A stretch of DNA of 64,000 nucleotides from Paucibacter aquatile (GCF_002885975.1 NZ_POSP01000003.1:1984001-2048000), one strand, 5' to 3'. Counted from the stretch's first letter, positions 41,728 to 51,923 are shown. A program made the numbers and translations. The notes: generated by a model not told the origin, from the letters alone.

Positions 41728-42753
41728 TCAGGGCATCACCGCCCGCAGGAGTTCTGCAAGGCGCGCGCCAGCCTTGACGATCTGAGCGCGCTGCAAGGCG
41801 CTGCGTTCGCGGCTGTAGCTGGAGCCATGGCTGGCCTTCCAGCGCCCATCGGGATTTTGCGGGCCGAACTTGAGCGCAGCCAGTGCGGGCAGGCCCGACT
41901 GCAAGGTGTCGCTGGCCCAGCGCTCGGCCCATTCATCGAGCGGACCCGGTGTTGCCGACACCTGACGCGCCTCGCTGGCCCCCTCGCCGGCCAGCAGCTT
42001 GACGGCCAGCGGCCCCGGGATGCTGTCCCACAAGCCATGCAGCTTGCTGCTGCCGAGCAGGATGAGATTGCCGCCCTTGGTCGAAGCTTTGGCCACGCGT
42101 TTGGGATCCTGCCCTGGCTGATCCGGGTCGAAACTGAACCCGGCAGGGTCGAGATAGGCCGACACCACATGCAAGGGCTGGTGCAGATCGCCCAGGTAAT
42201 GCGCGAGCAGGCGCAGGGCTTCTTTCTTGCTGCGGATGTTGAAGGGCGCTGGCGCGTCCTGGCCTTGCAGCACGCGGATGCAGGCGTTCACCGCATGGAC
42301 GATGTCATGGTCGCTGCTGCCCGCCAGGCCCGGGGCATAGGCCTCGCGCAGCGGGGAGATGTCGGTGTAGTGGTAGGACTTGTGGCGGCAGACTTCGTCG
42401 CTGGAGTTGCTGTAGCAGCTCTTGGCATTGCGCTTGACGAAGGCCACCAGCGCCGCCTGGCTGGCCGGGTTCTCGTAGTAATCGCACTCAGGGTAGGGGC
42501 CGCTGCCATCGTAGGCAAACGGTGCGCCGGCCTTGACCTGGCCCACGCCTTTGGCGCAATCGGCCCAGACGGACGCGGTTTGCAAATTGGAGCCCAGCAC
42601 AGCGCGCACCGCCTTGGCCGTGGAGCTGCCGGCCAGCAGCTGGTCGGCAATGCCTCCAACTGTCTGATGCCCATGCGGCCCGAAGGCCTGGGCCGCCGCA
42701 CTGGACACCAACACGCAAGCGGCCAGCAGCCGCGACAGAAAATGAACTCGCAT
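41728..42753 (-). CDS. S1/P1-type zinc nuclease, exported
   Basis: A 341-residue exported nuclease. A signal peptide (LLAACVLVSSAAAQA) gives a mature N-terminus FGPHGHQTVGGIA, whose free amino group and His ligands bind the trinuclear zinc site in this family. Further ligands: HYTDIS, the HYLGDLHQPLH helix and GGNLILL...LHGLWDS. The enzymes cut single-stranded nucleic acids and may remove 3'-phosphates. Length fits bacterial members (about 280-340). It is convergent with rbgA, 16 bp away. Confidence 0.92.
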   Translation of the reverse strand: MRVHFLSRLLAACVLVSSAAAQAFGPHGHQTVGGIADQLLAGSSTAKAVRAVLGSNLQTASVWADCAKGVGQVKAGAPFAYDGSGPYPECDYYENPASQAALVAFVKRNAKSCYSNSSDEVCRHKSYHYTDISPLREAYAPGLAGSSDHDIVHAVNACIRVLQGQDAPAPFNIRSKKEALRLLAHYLGDLHQPLHVVSAYLDPAGFSFDPDQPGQDPKRVAKASTKGGNLILLGSSKLHGLWDSIPGPLAVKLLAGEGASEARQVSATPGPLDEWAERWASDTLQSGLPALAALKFGPQNPDGRWKASHGSSYSRERSALQRAQIVKAGARLAELLRAVMP

Positions 42754-42879
42754 GGCCCGCGTCCTTCCTCGTTCTTCGATGCCGAGGTGGCCGCAGCATA
42801 GGCCGAAGCCAGCGCGGCGCCACCCCTAGCTCCGTGGCGACGGAAGTGACGAAAGCGAACAGGCCCCGGGCCGCCGGGC

Positions 42880-43335
42880 TCAGTTCACCGAGAGCACGAC
42901 CTTGACGCTGGCATCCGCGGCGGACTTCTCGATGTAGCCGATGGCATCGACATTGCTGGCCACGAATTTGCGGATCTCGACCGAACTAGCCATGGCGCGC
43001 GGCGGCGTGCCCTTGCCCGAGAAGGTCAGGCGCGACCAGGCCGCCTTGACCTGCGAGCTCGATTTGCCGGCCACCTTGGCGTAGAACTCTTCGTAAAGCG
43101 GACCGGCTTCCAGTTGGTCCACCGGCGCCGCCGTGCCGCCCGAGGGCATCACGTTCGATTTGCCCAGGAACAGCGCGCTGACCTGCTCGGCACTCATATT
43201 GGCGACCGGATTCTTCGGGTTGACGATGATGACCATCTCGGCCCAGGCGCTGCCCAGGCTGAAGCTGAGGAGCAAGCCCGCCAAGAGGCGAGCGACGGGG
43301 CGAGCACAGACGGGGGTCGTGAGGTTTGGTTTCAT
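42880..43335 (-). CDS. PstS-like small periplasmic binding protein
   Basis: A 151-residue exported protein, signal peptide LLAGLLLSFSLGSAWA. The mature part (MVIIVNPKNPVANMSAEQVSALFLGK, in parts) and C-terminal region IRKFVASNVDAIGYIEKSA resemble one lobe of the phosphate-binding PstS fold ('GxxGY' signature as DAIGYIE). It is much shorter than full PstS (about 320). It follows the porin gene by 32 bp, on the same strand, so the two probably form an operon. A role in phosphate sensing or uptake is possible; pstCAB is not seen. Confidence 0.78.
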   Translation of the reverse strand: MKPNLTTPVCARPVARLLAGLLLSFSLGSAWAEMVIIVNPKNPVANMSAEQVSALFLGKSNVMPSGGTAAPVDQLEAGPLYEEFYAKVAGKSSSQVKAAWSRLTFSGKGTPPRAMASSVEIRKFVASNVDAIGYIEKSAADASVKVVLSVN

Positions 43336-43367
43336 AGTTTTCTCCTGCGATGGAAGTCGGGGCACGC

Positions 43368-44576
43368 TCAGAACACGGTGTCCAGCGAAAGGGACAGCAG
43401 CTTGGAATTGCCGACGAAATCGAGTGCCGGGCCGGACTTATCCTTGAAACGGTCCCACTGCAGCTTGAGCGCTGTAGCGCGGCCCAGCTCGTAGCGCAGC
43501 GACAGGCTCAGCGTGTCGTCGCGCTGCACGGTGTCCGGCGCCCAGCGGTTGGTCTCGCGATAACGCCCGAAGGTCAGCATGGGCGTGAACTTGCCGATAC
43601 GCCGCCCCACCGCCACGGCCACACCATTGGCCTTGTAGGCGAAGTCAGAGCGGTCGAAGATGCTGTACTCGGAGCGCAGCAGCCAGTCTTCCCAATCGAT
43701 GTTGGCAGCCACGCCATAGATCAGCTGCGACTTGTCTTGCGTCACCTGGGTGCGCGTACCATCGCTGTAGTCCCACTGATCGACCTTGTTCTTGATGATG
43801 TTGAAGCGCAGGGTCAGCCAGTCATTGGCCAGCTCGAGATCGGCGCCGATGATGCGCTTCCAGGTGATGTCCTGGCGGGCCTCGTAGTAGATCTTGGCAG
43901 CGTCATTGTCCTTGGTCGCCTCGCGGCCGGCAAAAGCGCTGCCGCGCAGCGACCAGTCACCGAGCTGGGTGCTGTAGGCGGCGGTGAAGCCGTTGAAGTT
44001 GATCGCCTCCCAGCCGTAGACGTCTTGCGGCGGACGGATCCAGTTGTAGGCATAGCCCACGTCCTGAAAGTCCGAGTAGTAGAACAGCGGCAGGCGCTTG
44101 CGCCCGGCTTGCAGGGTCCAGTGGCTGTCGGGGGTGTAGCTCAGGTAGGCCCATTCCAGGCCAGCCTTGAGGCCGTCGACATCGCGCACCACCACCTGGC
44201 CGGTGGCCGACCACTGGCTGCCAAACTTGACCGTGCTCTGCAAGCCCAGCTTGGACTCGGGCGAGGCGCTCCAGGACTTGCGGTACAGCCCGCCATGGCC
44301 GTAATCGGCGATGGCGCAAGGGCACTCGAATCGACCGAACAAAGGCGTGTCACGCGAACCGTTCAGCACCTTGCCCACGGCCAGGGTGCCGAAGCCTTTG
44401 AAATCGAAATCCTGGGCCCGCGCTGGCTGAGACAAGCCCAGGGCCAATGCGAGCAAACCCAGACCCAAAAGACCTGGCAACGCCAGGCGCCAAGGCGAGG
44501 CCGAGTGGGACTCAGGCGGCAACGCAGCGGCGCGCGACACCGACGTCGAAGAGGAGCGAGGAGACGTCTGCGACAT
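43368..44576 (-). CDS. Porin-like outer-membrane protein
   Basis: A 402-residue protein. A long N-terminal extension ends in a signal-peptide core (LGLGLLALALGLSQPARAQ, about residues 40-58). The mature part is rich in alternating aromatic/polar strands (FKGFGTLAVGKVLNGS, KAGLEWAYLSYTPDSHW, LSLSLRYELG) and ends in Phe (LSLDTVF), a standard outer-membrane beta-barrel ending. It has no trimeric general-porin loop that I can recognise. It precedes the PstS-like gene. The start at 44576 follows AAAGGA. A phosphate- or dicarboxylate-selective channel is possible, but not shown. Confidence 0.8.
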   Translation of the reverse strand: MSQTSPRSSSTSVSRAAALPPESHSASPWRLALPGLLGLGLLALALGLSQPARAQDFDFKGFGTLAVGKVLNGSRDTPLFGRFECPCAIADYGHGGLYRKSWSASPESKLGLQSTVKFGSQWSATGQVVVRDVDGLKAGLEWAYLSYTPDSHWTLQAGRKRLPLFYYSDFQDVGYAYNWIRPPQDVYGWEAINFNGFTAAYSTQLGDWSLRGSAFAGREATKDNDAAKIYYEARQDITWKRIIGADLELANDWLTLRFNIIKNKVDQWDYSDGTRTQVTQDKSQLIYGVAANIDWEDWLLRSEYSIFDRSDFAYKANGVAVAVGRRIGKFTPMLTFGRYRETNRWAPDTVQRDDTLSLSLRYELGRATALKLQWDRFKDKSGPALDFVGNSKLLSLSLDTVF

Positions 44577-44816
44577 GACAGTCCTTTCCAGACAGCCAGG
44601 GCACGCGGACATCGCGCACCCTCCTCCACTCCCTCCGTCAGGCTTGTGTCGCAGCCTCGGCTGCGTCCGGTTTCATGTCTGCGCATCGGCCCGGCCCAAC
44701 GGTCGAGGGCAAGTATTGCAAAGCCTCGCAAACAGAAAACTGACAGGCGGCATCCGCACCACAATCGCCGCTGAAAACGCGCCAACTACTGCACACAAGT
44801 GCTACGCAGGCCGCTC

Positions 44817-45203
44817 TCAATAGCGCTCGACGGCGGCAATCATGCGCTGCGGCGGTTCGTATTCGCTGGGCCAGAAGTCGCGGATCTCGGTGATCTGCCC
44901 GTCCTTCAGTTCGAAGAAGGAGATGCCGGTTTCACTGCCGCGCGCGGTCAGAAAATCGATCACCGTCACCGCACCACGCTCATCGACGATGCAGCGCGTC
45001 AGCTCGGCCCGCCAGGCCTCGGGCCAGCTGCGAAAGAACTCGACGAAGTGCTCGCGCCCACGGATGCGCTCGCGCGTTTGCGGCACCAGGTAGACCACAT
45101 CGGGGCTGAGCAAGGCCTCAAAGGCCGGCCAATCGCCGTCATTGGCCGTGCGCCAAAACTGTTCGATCAGGTCTCGGTGTGTGCTGCAAAGCGTGAGGTC
45201 CAT
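44817..45203 (-). CDS. NTF2/SnoaL-like small protein
   Basis: A 128-residue protein with the cone-shaped NTF2-like fold: HRDLIEQFWRTANDGDWPAFEALLSPDVVY, REHFVEFFRSW, and the beta strands ending VIDFLTARGSETGISFFELKDGQITEIRDFW (given in parts). Members are isomerases, hydrolases or stress proteins. No catalytic residue can be assigned. The ATG at 45203 begins the fold directly. Confidence 0.85.
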   Translation of the reverse strand: MDLTLCSTHRDLIEQFWRTANDGDWPAFEALLSPDVVYLVPQTRERIRGREHFVEFFRSWPEAWRAELTRCIVDERGAVTVIDFLTARGSETGISFFELKDGQITEIRDFWPSEYEPPQRMIAAVERY

Positions 45204-45248
45204 GGCAAAAGTCTCTGTGCTGAAGCCAGCGCATGATACTGGATGCAA

Positions 45249-46436
45249 TCACAGCTCATGCTCCAGGCGGATCAAGGCCAGCAAGAGCCCCATGCCCACG
45301 AGCAAGACCGCCGCGGTCAGCCACAGCGCGCCGTGAAACGAGCCGCTGGATTGAACCCAGAGACCGCTGAGCGCCGGCGCGCCCACCTGCGCCAGACCAT
45401 AGCCCAGGGTCAGGCGCGCCATGGCCTTGCCCGGGTTGGCTGGAGATCGGCGCCCCACCAGGGCCAGGGTCAGGCTGACGATGCCGATGAAGGTGGCGCC
45501 GTAGAGCAAGGCGCCGCCCAGGGCCGCCCACAAGCCCCCGTGCAAAGCCGGCAGCAGCACGCCGATGACCTGCAGGCCAAAGGCCAGCAGCAAGGCCTTG
45601 AGCTCGCCCAGGCGACGTGCCACCCGGTCCCAGGCGAACACCGCAGGCACGGCAGCCAGGCCCACCAGCAGCCAGGCCCAGGGCCCTTGGCCAGCCAGCA
45701 AAGGCTGGCGCTCGACGATGGCCACGGTGAAGGTGGCGTTGATGACAAAGCCCCAGCCGGCGCAGAAATACATCAGCCCCATCAGCCAGAGCCAACGCCG
45801 AGAAGGCAGCTCGGCCTGCACGGCCGCCGCCACCGGCGCGGGCGGCACCGGCGGCCGCCAGGCCCAGGCGGGCGCCAGCGCCAGCAGGCCGGCAAAGGCA
45901 AAGCCCTGCCACTGCAGCGCCCAATCCAGCGGCGCCATGGCCATGGCCCCCAGGGCCGAGACCACGATGCCCAGGCCCAGGCCCATGAAATGCAAGCCCA
46001 ACTCGGGCCGCCGCCCCTGGCGCATCAGCCAGCCCAGCACCAGGCCCGATCCCAGCAACATGCCGGCCGCACCGCACAAGCCACCCAGATAGCGCGAGGC
46101 CGCCCACAACCAGACATTGGGCGCCAGGCCCATGGCCAGGGTCACCAGCAGGCTCAGGCACAGGCCGATGCTGTAGAGCCGGTGGCGCAGACGCCCGTCC
46201 TCCAGGCGCGCCGCCAGCAAGGCACCACTCATATAACCGAGGTAATTGATGGCGGCCAACCAGCCGGCCGCAGCATCGCTGAGCCCCGCCTGCGCCTGCA
46301 TCAGCGGCAGCAAGGGCGTGTAGGCGAAACGGGCCAGGCCGACAGTCAGCACCAGGCCGCAGATGCCGCCGATGATGACCTGGGCCGGCCGCAGCTCCGC
46401 CATGACGGGCGGCAGGGTCGGTGGAGCGGCGTTCAT
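45249..46436 (-). CDS. MFS transporter, YbfB/YjiJ family
   Basis: A 395-residue major-facilitator transporter with about twelve membrane spans. The opening GICGLVLTVGLARFAYTPLLP and the loop between helices 2 and 3 with GYMSGALLAARLEDGRLRHR fit the YbfB/YjiJ group ('GxGRFxYTPxLP'). The substrate is unknown. It is divergent from mtfA, 95 bp apart. Confidence 0.88.
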   Translation of the reverse strand: MNAAPPTLPPVMAELRPAQVIIGGICGLVLTVGLARFAYTPLLPLMQAQAGLSDAAAGWLAAINYLGYMSGALLAARLEDGRLRHRLYSIGLCLSLLVTLAMGLAPNVWLWAASRYLGGLCGAAGMLLGSGLVLGWLMRQGRRPELGLHFMGLGLGIVVSALGAMAMAPLDWALQWQGFAFAGLLALAPAWAWRPPVPPAPVAAAVQAELPSRRWLWLMGLMYFCAGWGFVINATFTVAIVERQPLLAGQGPWAWLLVGLAAVPAVFAWDRVARRLGELKALLLAFGLQVIGVLLPALHGGLWAALGGALLYGATFIGIVSLTLALVGRRSPANPGKAMARLTLGYGLAQVGAPALSGLWVQSSGSFHGALWLTAAVLLVGMGLLLALIRLEHEL

Positions 46437-46531
46437 GGCCGAAGGGTAAACGAGATGCAGCGTCGCTCTTGTGCGCTCTTGTGTTTTGCGGCGGCGGGCG
46501 CATGTGCAGAGCCACACTGCCTCCCGCCACC

Positions 46532-47383
46532 ATGCCCAGCTCCACCTCCGCCCTGACCCTGCTGCTCACCCTGGCCGCCGCACTGGGCCTGATGGTCTGG
46601 CTGATGGCCGCCCCCTGGCTGCAGCGCCGCCGCCGCGCGCGCCTGCGGGCGCAGGCGTTCCCGCAGGCCTGGCGCCGCATCTTGCGCCGTCGCTTTCCGC
46701 TGCTGCAGCGCCTGCCGGCCGATCTGCAGCTGCGGCTCAAGCAGGAGATGCAGGTCTTTCTGGCCGAGAAACCCATCATCGGCTGCGGCGGCCTCACGGT
46801 CACGGACGAGATGCGCGTGACCATTGCCGCCCAGGCCTGCCTGCCCCTGCTGGGCGCGCACCGCGGCTACTACCCCCAGCTCAAGCAGATCCTGCTCTAC
46901 CCGGGCGCCTTTGTGGTCGACCGCCTGCACCAGGCGCCGGGCCTGGCCGAGGTGCAGATGGAGCAGCGCCGGGCCCTGGCGGGTGAGAGCTGGGTGCAGG
47001 GTCAGGTCTTGCTATCCTGGCAGGACGTGCTGGCCGGCGCCATGGACCCGAGCGATGGCCGCAATGTGGTGATCCACGAGTTTGCCCACCAGCTGGATCA
47101 GGCCAAGGGCTATGCCAACGGCGCGCCCCTGCTGGGCAGCACCGCGGCCTACCGCCGCTGGTCACGGGTGATGCAGAACGAATTTGATGCGCTGCGCCAG
47201 CGTCTGGCCTGGGGTGAACAGGACGGCCTGATCGACGCCTACGGCGCCACCGATCCGGCCGAATTCTTTGCCGTCACCAGCGAGCTGTTCTTCGAGCGGC
47301 CGGGCGAGCTGGCCCAGGCGCACCCGGCGCTGTACGGACAGCTGAGCAGCTTCTACAAGCTCAACCCGCTGAGCTGGCACTGA
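46532..47383 (+). CDS. mtfA: MtfA-type zinc peptidase (M90)
   Basis: A 283-residue M90-family peptidase. In E. coli MtfA (Mlc titration factor) binds the repressor Mlc and affects glucose uptake. An N-terminal membrane helix (LTLLLTLAAALGLMVWLMAA) is followed by a basic stretch. The zinc-binding HExxH is HEFAH near residue 182, with the downstream Glu expected in DPAEFFAVTSELFFE. ATG at 46502 is an alternative. It is transcribed toward cheZ, convergently. Confidence 0.9.
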   Translation: MPSSTSALTLLLTLAAALGLMVWLMAAPWLQRRRRARLRAQAFPQAWRRILRRRFPLLQRLPADLQLRLKQEMQVFLAEKPIIGCGGLTVTDEMRVTIAAQACLPLLGAHRGYYPQLKQILLYPGAFVVDRLHQAPGLAEVQMEQRRALAGESWVQGQVLLSWQDVLAGAMDPSDGRNVVIHEFAHQLDQAKGYANGAPLLGSTAAYRRWSRVMQNEFDALRQRLAWGEQDGLIDAYGATDPAEFFAVTSELFFERPGELAQAHPALYGQLSSFYKLNPLSWH

Positions 47384-47398
47384 GCCTGCAAGGCGGGC

Positions 47399-47989
47399 TC
47401 AGAAGCCCAGCGAAGCCAGCAGGTCGTCCACATCGTCCTGCTGCAAGGCCTTGTCGGGCGTTTGCACGCCGGCCAGGGTTTGGGCGTCGGCCGGGACGTC
47501 GCTGGCGGGCGGGTCGAAATCGGCCAGCAGATGTTCGAGCGGCTTCTCGGCCCGCTCCAGCATGCCGATCACCTTGTTGATGACCTGGCCGGACAAATCC
47601 TGGAAGCCCTGGGCCATCATGATTTCGGTGTGCAGAGACTTTTCGCGCTCGGCAAAACCGGCGGCGGTGGCGGCATAGGCCGCGCAGAGCTTGAGCATGG
47701 CGCGGGCGCGCTCGACGCTGAGCTCGGGGGCGGCGGCCATGCGGCTCAGAGAGTCGGACAGGTCATGGCCCTGGCGGCGCACCTGCTCGGCGTTCTCCTG
47801 GGCGGTGTCGACCAGGCCCAGCACCGTGGTGGCGGCCTGCTCGGTCATCTGTCGCACATAAGCCAGGCGCTCGCAGGCGTCGGGCAGTTCCTGCACCACC
47901 TTCTGCAGCACCACTGCGGGATGCTCCGCGCCGTGGTAGCCCGGCTGCTGATGCATGGAGGTCTGCGCCTCCGAACCTACAACTGACAT
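47399..47989 (-). CDS. cheZ: CheY-P phosphatase CheZ
   Basis: A 196-residue helical protein that dephosphorylates CheY-P and so shortens the motor's response. The long helical hairpin has the signature MMAQGFQDLSGQVINKVI, where the Gln/Asp pair of FQDLSGQ is the catalytic region. The C-terminal QDDVDDLLASLGF helix is the CheY-binding tail. It is isolated from other che genes here. The ATG at 47989 is preferred. A sigma-28-like promoter is 55-82 bp upstream, so expression should be tied to flagellar late genes. Confidence 0.93.
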   Translation of the reverse strand: MSVVGSEAQTSMHQQPGYHGAEHPAVVLQKVVQELPDACERLAYVRQMTEQAATTVLGLVDTAQENAEQVRRQGHDLSDSLSRMAAAPELSVERARAMLKLCAAYAATAAGFAEREKSLHTEIMMAQGFQDLSGQVINKVIGMLERAEKPLEHLLADFDPPASDVPADAQTLAGVQTPDKALQQDDVDDLLASLGF

Positions 47990-48044
47990 GCAGCGACTCC
48001 CTAGACCCTTGAATGCCGCCGATGGGCGACGTGCGCACATCACC

Positions 48045-48071
48045 TTTTCGGCAGCGCGGTCGGAAATATTA
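48045..48071 (-). promoter_or_regulatory. Sigma-28 (FliA)-like promoter of cheZ
   Basis: On the minus strand TAATATTT-N11-GCCGAAAA (48064-48071 and 48045-48052) agrees with the consensus TAAAGTTT-N11-GCCGATAA in 6 and 7 of 8 positions with exact spacing. It points toward the cheZ start. Confidence 0.6.
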
Positions 48072-48169
48072 GCCCCAAGCCTTGCCGACGCCCAGCGCTC
48101 CTCGCAATTCCGCACGGTGTCGGCAAAAAGATGCCGAAATCTGCAAATTTGACGGCCGCGGCTGCCGCA

Positions 48170-48850
48170 TCAACCCCACAAATCCAGGGGCGGCTCCCGG
48201 CTCAGGCCGCGCAGGATGTCGCTGCGCGAGATGAAGCCGACCAGCTCGCCGGACTCATCCAGCACCGGCAAGCCCGGCAGGCGCAGATCGAGCAAGGCCT
48301 GCGCCACCTCACGGATGGGCGTGTCGGGCCGGGCCGCGGGTACCGGGCTCCACATCACCTCGCCCACCGGCCGGCTGAACCAGCGCGCCCAGGCGGCGGC
48401 ATCCTGAATATCCCGCGGCACCGGCAGCAAATCGGCGCGCAGCAGCAGGCCGACCAGGCGCTGCTGCGGGTTCAGCACCGGCGCCTGGCCCACGCGGGCC
48501 TCGGCCAGCAGATCCAGGCCCTGGGCCACGCTGGCCATCACCGGCACGGTGATCAATTTGCGGCTCATCAGCTGCTCGGTCAAAGTCAGGGGCTGACGAG
48601 CCCCCGCACCCGAGGCGGCAGGCTGGGCTTGCTGCTGGGCCTCGGAATAGGCTGCCAGCGCGCCCTGCCGGCCGGCCTTGCGCCCCGGCATCCCGGGTGC
48701 GCTCAGGTCGCGCTGCAGGCTGGGCTCCTGATCACGGTGCACCGGCTCGACCGCGCGCAAGCGCGCCACCGCCTGCACCGGGCCCAGCTCGCGCAGCCCT
48801 TCGAGCGAGCCGCTGAAGATGCGTCCGTTGAGGCCGTAGACGGTGAGCAT
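48170..48850 (-). CDS. CBS-domain protein
   Basis: A 226-residue protein with a two-repeat CBS module at about residues 90-220 (LMSRKLITVPVMASVAQGLDLLAEARVGQAPVL, then VMWSPVPAARPDTPIREVAQALLDLRLPGLPVL and LVGFISRSDILRG, given in parts). CBS pairs usually bind adenosine nucleotides. The N-terminal 80 residues (MLTVYGLNGRIFSGSLEGLREL...) are unlike known domains. It starts 26 bp after the diguanylate cyclase gene on the same strand, so it likely belongs to that operon. It may sense energy state or cyclic dinucleotides; this is inference. Confidence 0.83.
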   Translation of the reverse strand: MLTVYGLNGRIFSGSLEGLRELGPVQAVARLRAVEPVHRDQEPSLQRDLSAPGMPGRKAGRQGALAAYSEAQQQAQPAASGAGARQPLTLTEQLMSRKLITVPVMASVAQGLDLLAEARVGQAPVLNPQQRLVGLLLRADLLPVPRDIQDAAAWARWFSRPVGEVMWSPVPAARPDTPIREVAQALLDLRLPGLPVLDESGELVGFISRSDILRGLSREPPLDLWG

Positions 48851-48876
48851 GGTGGCGAAAGCTCGAGGGTGTGGGT

Positions 48877-50106
48877 TCAGTCACGCGGCACGGCCGGCGG
48901 CAGCGCAGCCTGGCCTCCCGGCAGCAGGCTGCTCATATCGGCCAGCTCCACCCGGTTGCGGCCGCCCTGCTTGGCGCGGTACATGGCGGCATCGGCCGCA
49001 GCGACCAGGCCGTCCACCGTGTGCGCGCCGCTGATCACGCCGCCCGCCACACCGATGCTGATGGTGACGGAAATGCTGTGTGCCCCCCATTGCGTGGGCG
49101 AGGCCTCCACCGCCTGGCGCAGCGCCTCGGCCAGGGTGGTGGCGCCCTCCAGATGGGTGTCGGGCAGCATGAGCAAGAACTCCTCACCGCCGAAACGGCC
49201 GATCTGGTCTTGCGCACGCAGACGGCTTTGCAGGGTACGGGCCACGCCGCGCAGCACGGCATCGCCGGCCTGATGGCCGTAGCCATCGTTGACGCGCTTG
49301 AAGTGATCGATGTCCAGCATCAGCACGCTCAGGTATTGGCCCTGCCGCTGGGCGCGCGAGACCGCCATGTGCAGCTGGTCGCTGATGGCGCGGCGGTTGG
49401 ACAGGCCGGTCAACATGTCCTTCATCGCCAGCTCGAAATTGCGCTGCTCGGCCCGCTCCATGGTCATGTAGACGAAACCCAGCGAGATGCTGATCACCGC
49501 GCACAAGGCCACCACGAAAACCATGGTCAGCCAGAGCCGCCCGGCCTCGTCGTTATTGCTGCTCATCCAGCCCATGGCCGCGGCCAGGGCGCGCAGCAGC
49601 AGCGAGCTCAGCAGGGCAAAGAAGGCCGTCAACAGGATGTAGCGGCCACGCCCCGGGCGCGGCAGGCGCGGGTCCAGCAAGGCGCGCAGGATGAAACCGA
49701 TCTGCAGCGAGAACACCAAGGAGCCCGCCACCACGCGCGCGGCGTACTGCTCCATGAGCACGGTGTAGAGCAAGACAATGGCAAGCACCGGCAAGACCAG
49801 CTGCAGTTGCACCCAGACGGGCGGGCCGGCATTTGCATCCAGGCCATCGAAACGGCGCATGGCCAAGAGCATCAGCGAGAGCGCAACGCCGTAGGCCACA
49901 TTGCCGGCCACCACCAAACTCGGCGAAGGCACGACATTGAGCACGGCAAAGATCACATGGCTGGCCGCATAGGCCACCAGGGCCAGGCCCCAGGCCCAGA
50001 GCGCATCACGCGCGGGCTTGCCCCAGGCCATGAAGCTGACCCAGCCGGCCATCAACAAGGCCACCAGCGTCACCACAGCGAACAGGGTCGGGACATCCAA
50101 ACGCAT
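48877..50106 (-). CDS. Membrane-bound GGDEF diguanylate cyclase
   Basis: A 409-residue enzyme making cyclic di-GMP. About six or seven membrane helices occupy residues 5-215, without a clear periplasmic sensor. The C-terminal GGDEF domain has DMLTGLSNRRAIS, DIDHFKRVNDGYGHQAGD and the active-site GGEEF near residue 307, all with catalytic residues intact. An inhibitory RxxD site may be present as RAQD (residues just before the active site). It is the first gene of a pair with the CBS protein. The ATG at 50106 was chosen. Confidence 0.92.
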   Translation of the reverse strand: MRLDVPTLFAVVTLVALLMAGWVSFMAWGKPARDALWAWGLALVAYAASHVIFAVLNVVPSPSLVVAGNVAYGVALSLMLLAMRRFDGLDANAGPPVWVQLQLVLPVLAIVLLYTVLMEQYAARVVAGSLVFSLQIGFILRALLDPRLPRPGRGRYILLTAFFALLSSLLLRALAAAMGWMSSNNDEAGRLWLTMVFVVALCAVISISLGFVYMTMERAEQRNFELAMKDMLTGLSNRRAISDQLHMAVSRAQRQGQYLSVLMLDIDHFKRVNDGYGHQAGDAVLRGVARTLQSRLRAQDQIGRFGGEEFLLMLPDTHLEGATTLAEALRQAVEASPTQWGAHSISVTISIGVAGGVISGAHTVDGLVAAADAAMYRAKQGGRNRVELADMSSLLPGGQAALPPAVPRD

Positions 50107-50148
50107 GCCGGATTCTAGGAGCCGCCCGCGCCCGGACGGCACAAGAAA

Positions 50149-51021
50149 TTAGCACGACTGCAACAGCTGCAGCTGACGGCGCAGCAGGGCCAGCAGAGCC
50201 TCGGGCTGACGGCCGGCTTCAGCGGCCAGATCCAGCTGGCGGCTCAGCAATGCGCGGTAAAACGCCGCATGCTCGGCGCCCAGTCCCTCCAGGGCCTGCA
50301 GATGGGCGGTCAACACGCCGGCATCGCCGCGCGCCACCGGGCCCGAAAGCGCGCCAGCCAGACCGCGCGATTCGGCCGCGTCCAGCGTGCCGCGCGCCAG
50401 CGGCAGCAGGGCGGCCAGGGCAGCCTCCGGCGGCAGGCCGATGGCGGCCCAGACCTGGCGCGCTTCGGCCAACACCGCGAGCAGGCTGCTGGCGGCCAGA
50501 TTGGCCGCCGCGTGGTAGGCCGCCCGGGTGCCGGGGCGCAGTGACAGCGGCTTCAGCCCCAAGGCTGCGGCCAAGTCGTGCAGGCGCGCGCTCAAGGCCG
50601 CATCGTTGGCTTCGATGCCCACCGTGCTGCCTGCGAGCAAGGCTGCCGCACGTGCGGGGTCGGAAAAAATCTGCAGCGGGTGGAAACCGCCGATGCGCGC
50701 GCCGAGCGCTTCAGCTGGCGCCAGGGCCGCCAGCTCGGTGGCGCCGCTGCAGTGCAGCACCGCCTGACCCGAACGCCAGGGCAGGCGGGCGGCGACCGAG
50801 GCGATGGCGTCGTCGGCCACGGTCAGCAGCACCAGATCGGCCGAATGCACCGCCGCCTCGGGCGCCAGCGCCTGACAGCCCGGCAGGTGCAGGGCCAGGT
50901 CTTGCGCGGCGCCAGGCTGGCGGCTGGCCACGGCCACCACCCGCTGGCCGGCCGCCGCCCAGGCCGGGGCCAGGGTGCGCGCCAGCCGGCCTGCGCCGAT
51001 GAAGGCGATGCGCTCGAACAT
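50149..51021 (-). CDS. Rossmann-fold DUF2520 oxidoreductase-like protein
   Basis: A 290-residue protein. Residues 1-160 have a Rossmann NAD(P) domain opening with IAFIGAGRLARTLAPAW (GxGxxA-like), and the segment IGGFHPLQIF is typical of the DUF2520/F420-dependent NADP-oxidoreductase-like group. The C-terminal half is all-helical and resembles the 6-phosphogluconate dehydrogenase C-terminal fold. The substrate is unknown. It is 42 bp from the exported methyltransferase gene. Confidence 0.85.
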   Translation of the reverse strand: MFERIAFIGAGRLARTLAPAWAAAGQRVVAVASRQPGAAQDLALHLPGCQALAPEAAVHSADLVLLTVADDAIASVAARLPWRSGQAVLHCSGATELAALAPAEALGARIGGFHPLQIFSDPARAAALLAGSTVGIEANDAALSARLHDLAAALGLKPLSLRPGTRAAYHAAANLAASSLLAVLAEARQVWAAIGLPPEAALAALLPLARGTLDAAESRGLAGALSGPVARGDAGVLTAHLQALEGLGAEHAAFYRALLSRQLDLAAEAGRQPEALLALLRRQLQLLQSC

Positions 51022-51062
51022 GAAGGCGTTCAGCGGCTCGCTGCTGCCAAGCTCAGGCCCGC

Positions 51063-51923
<861 letters not shown>

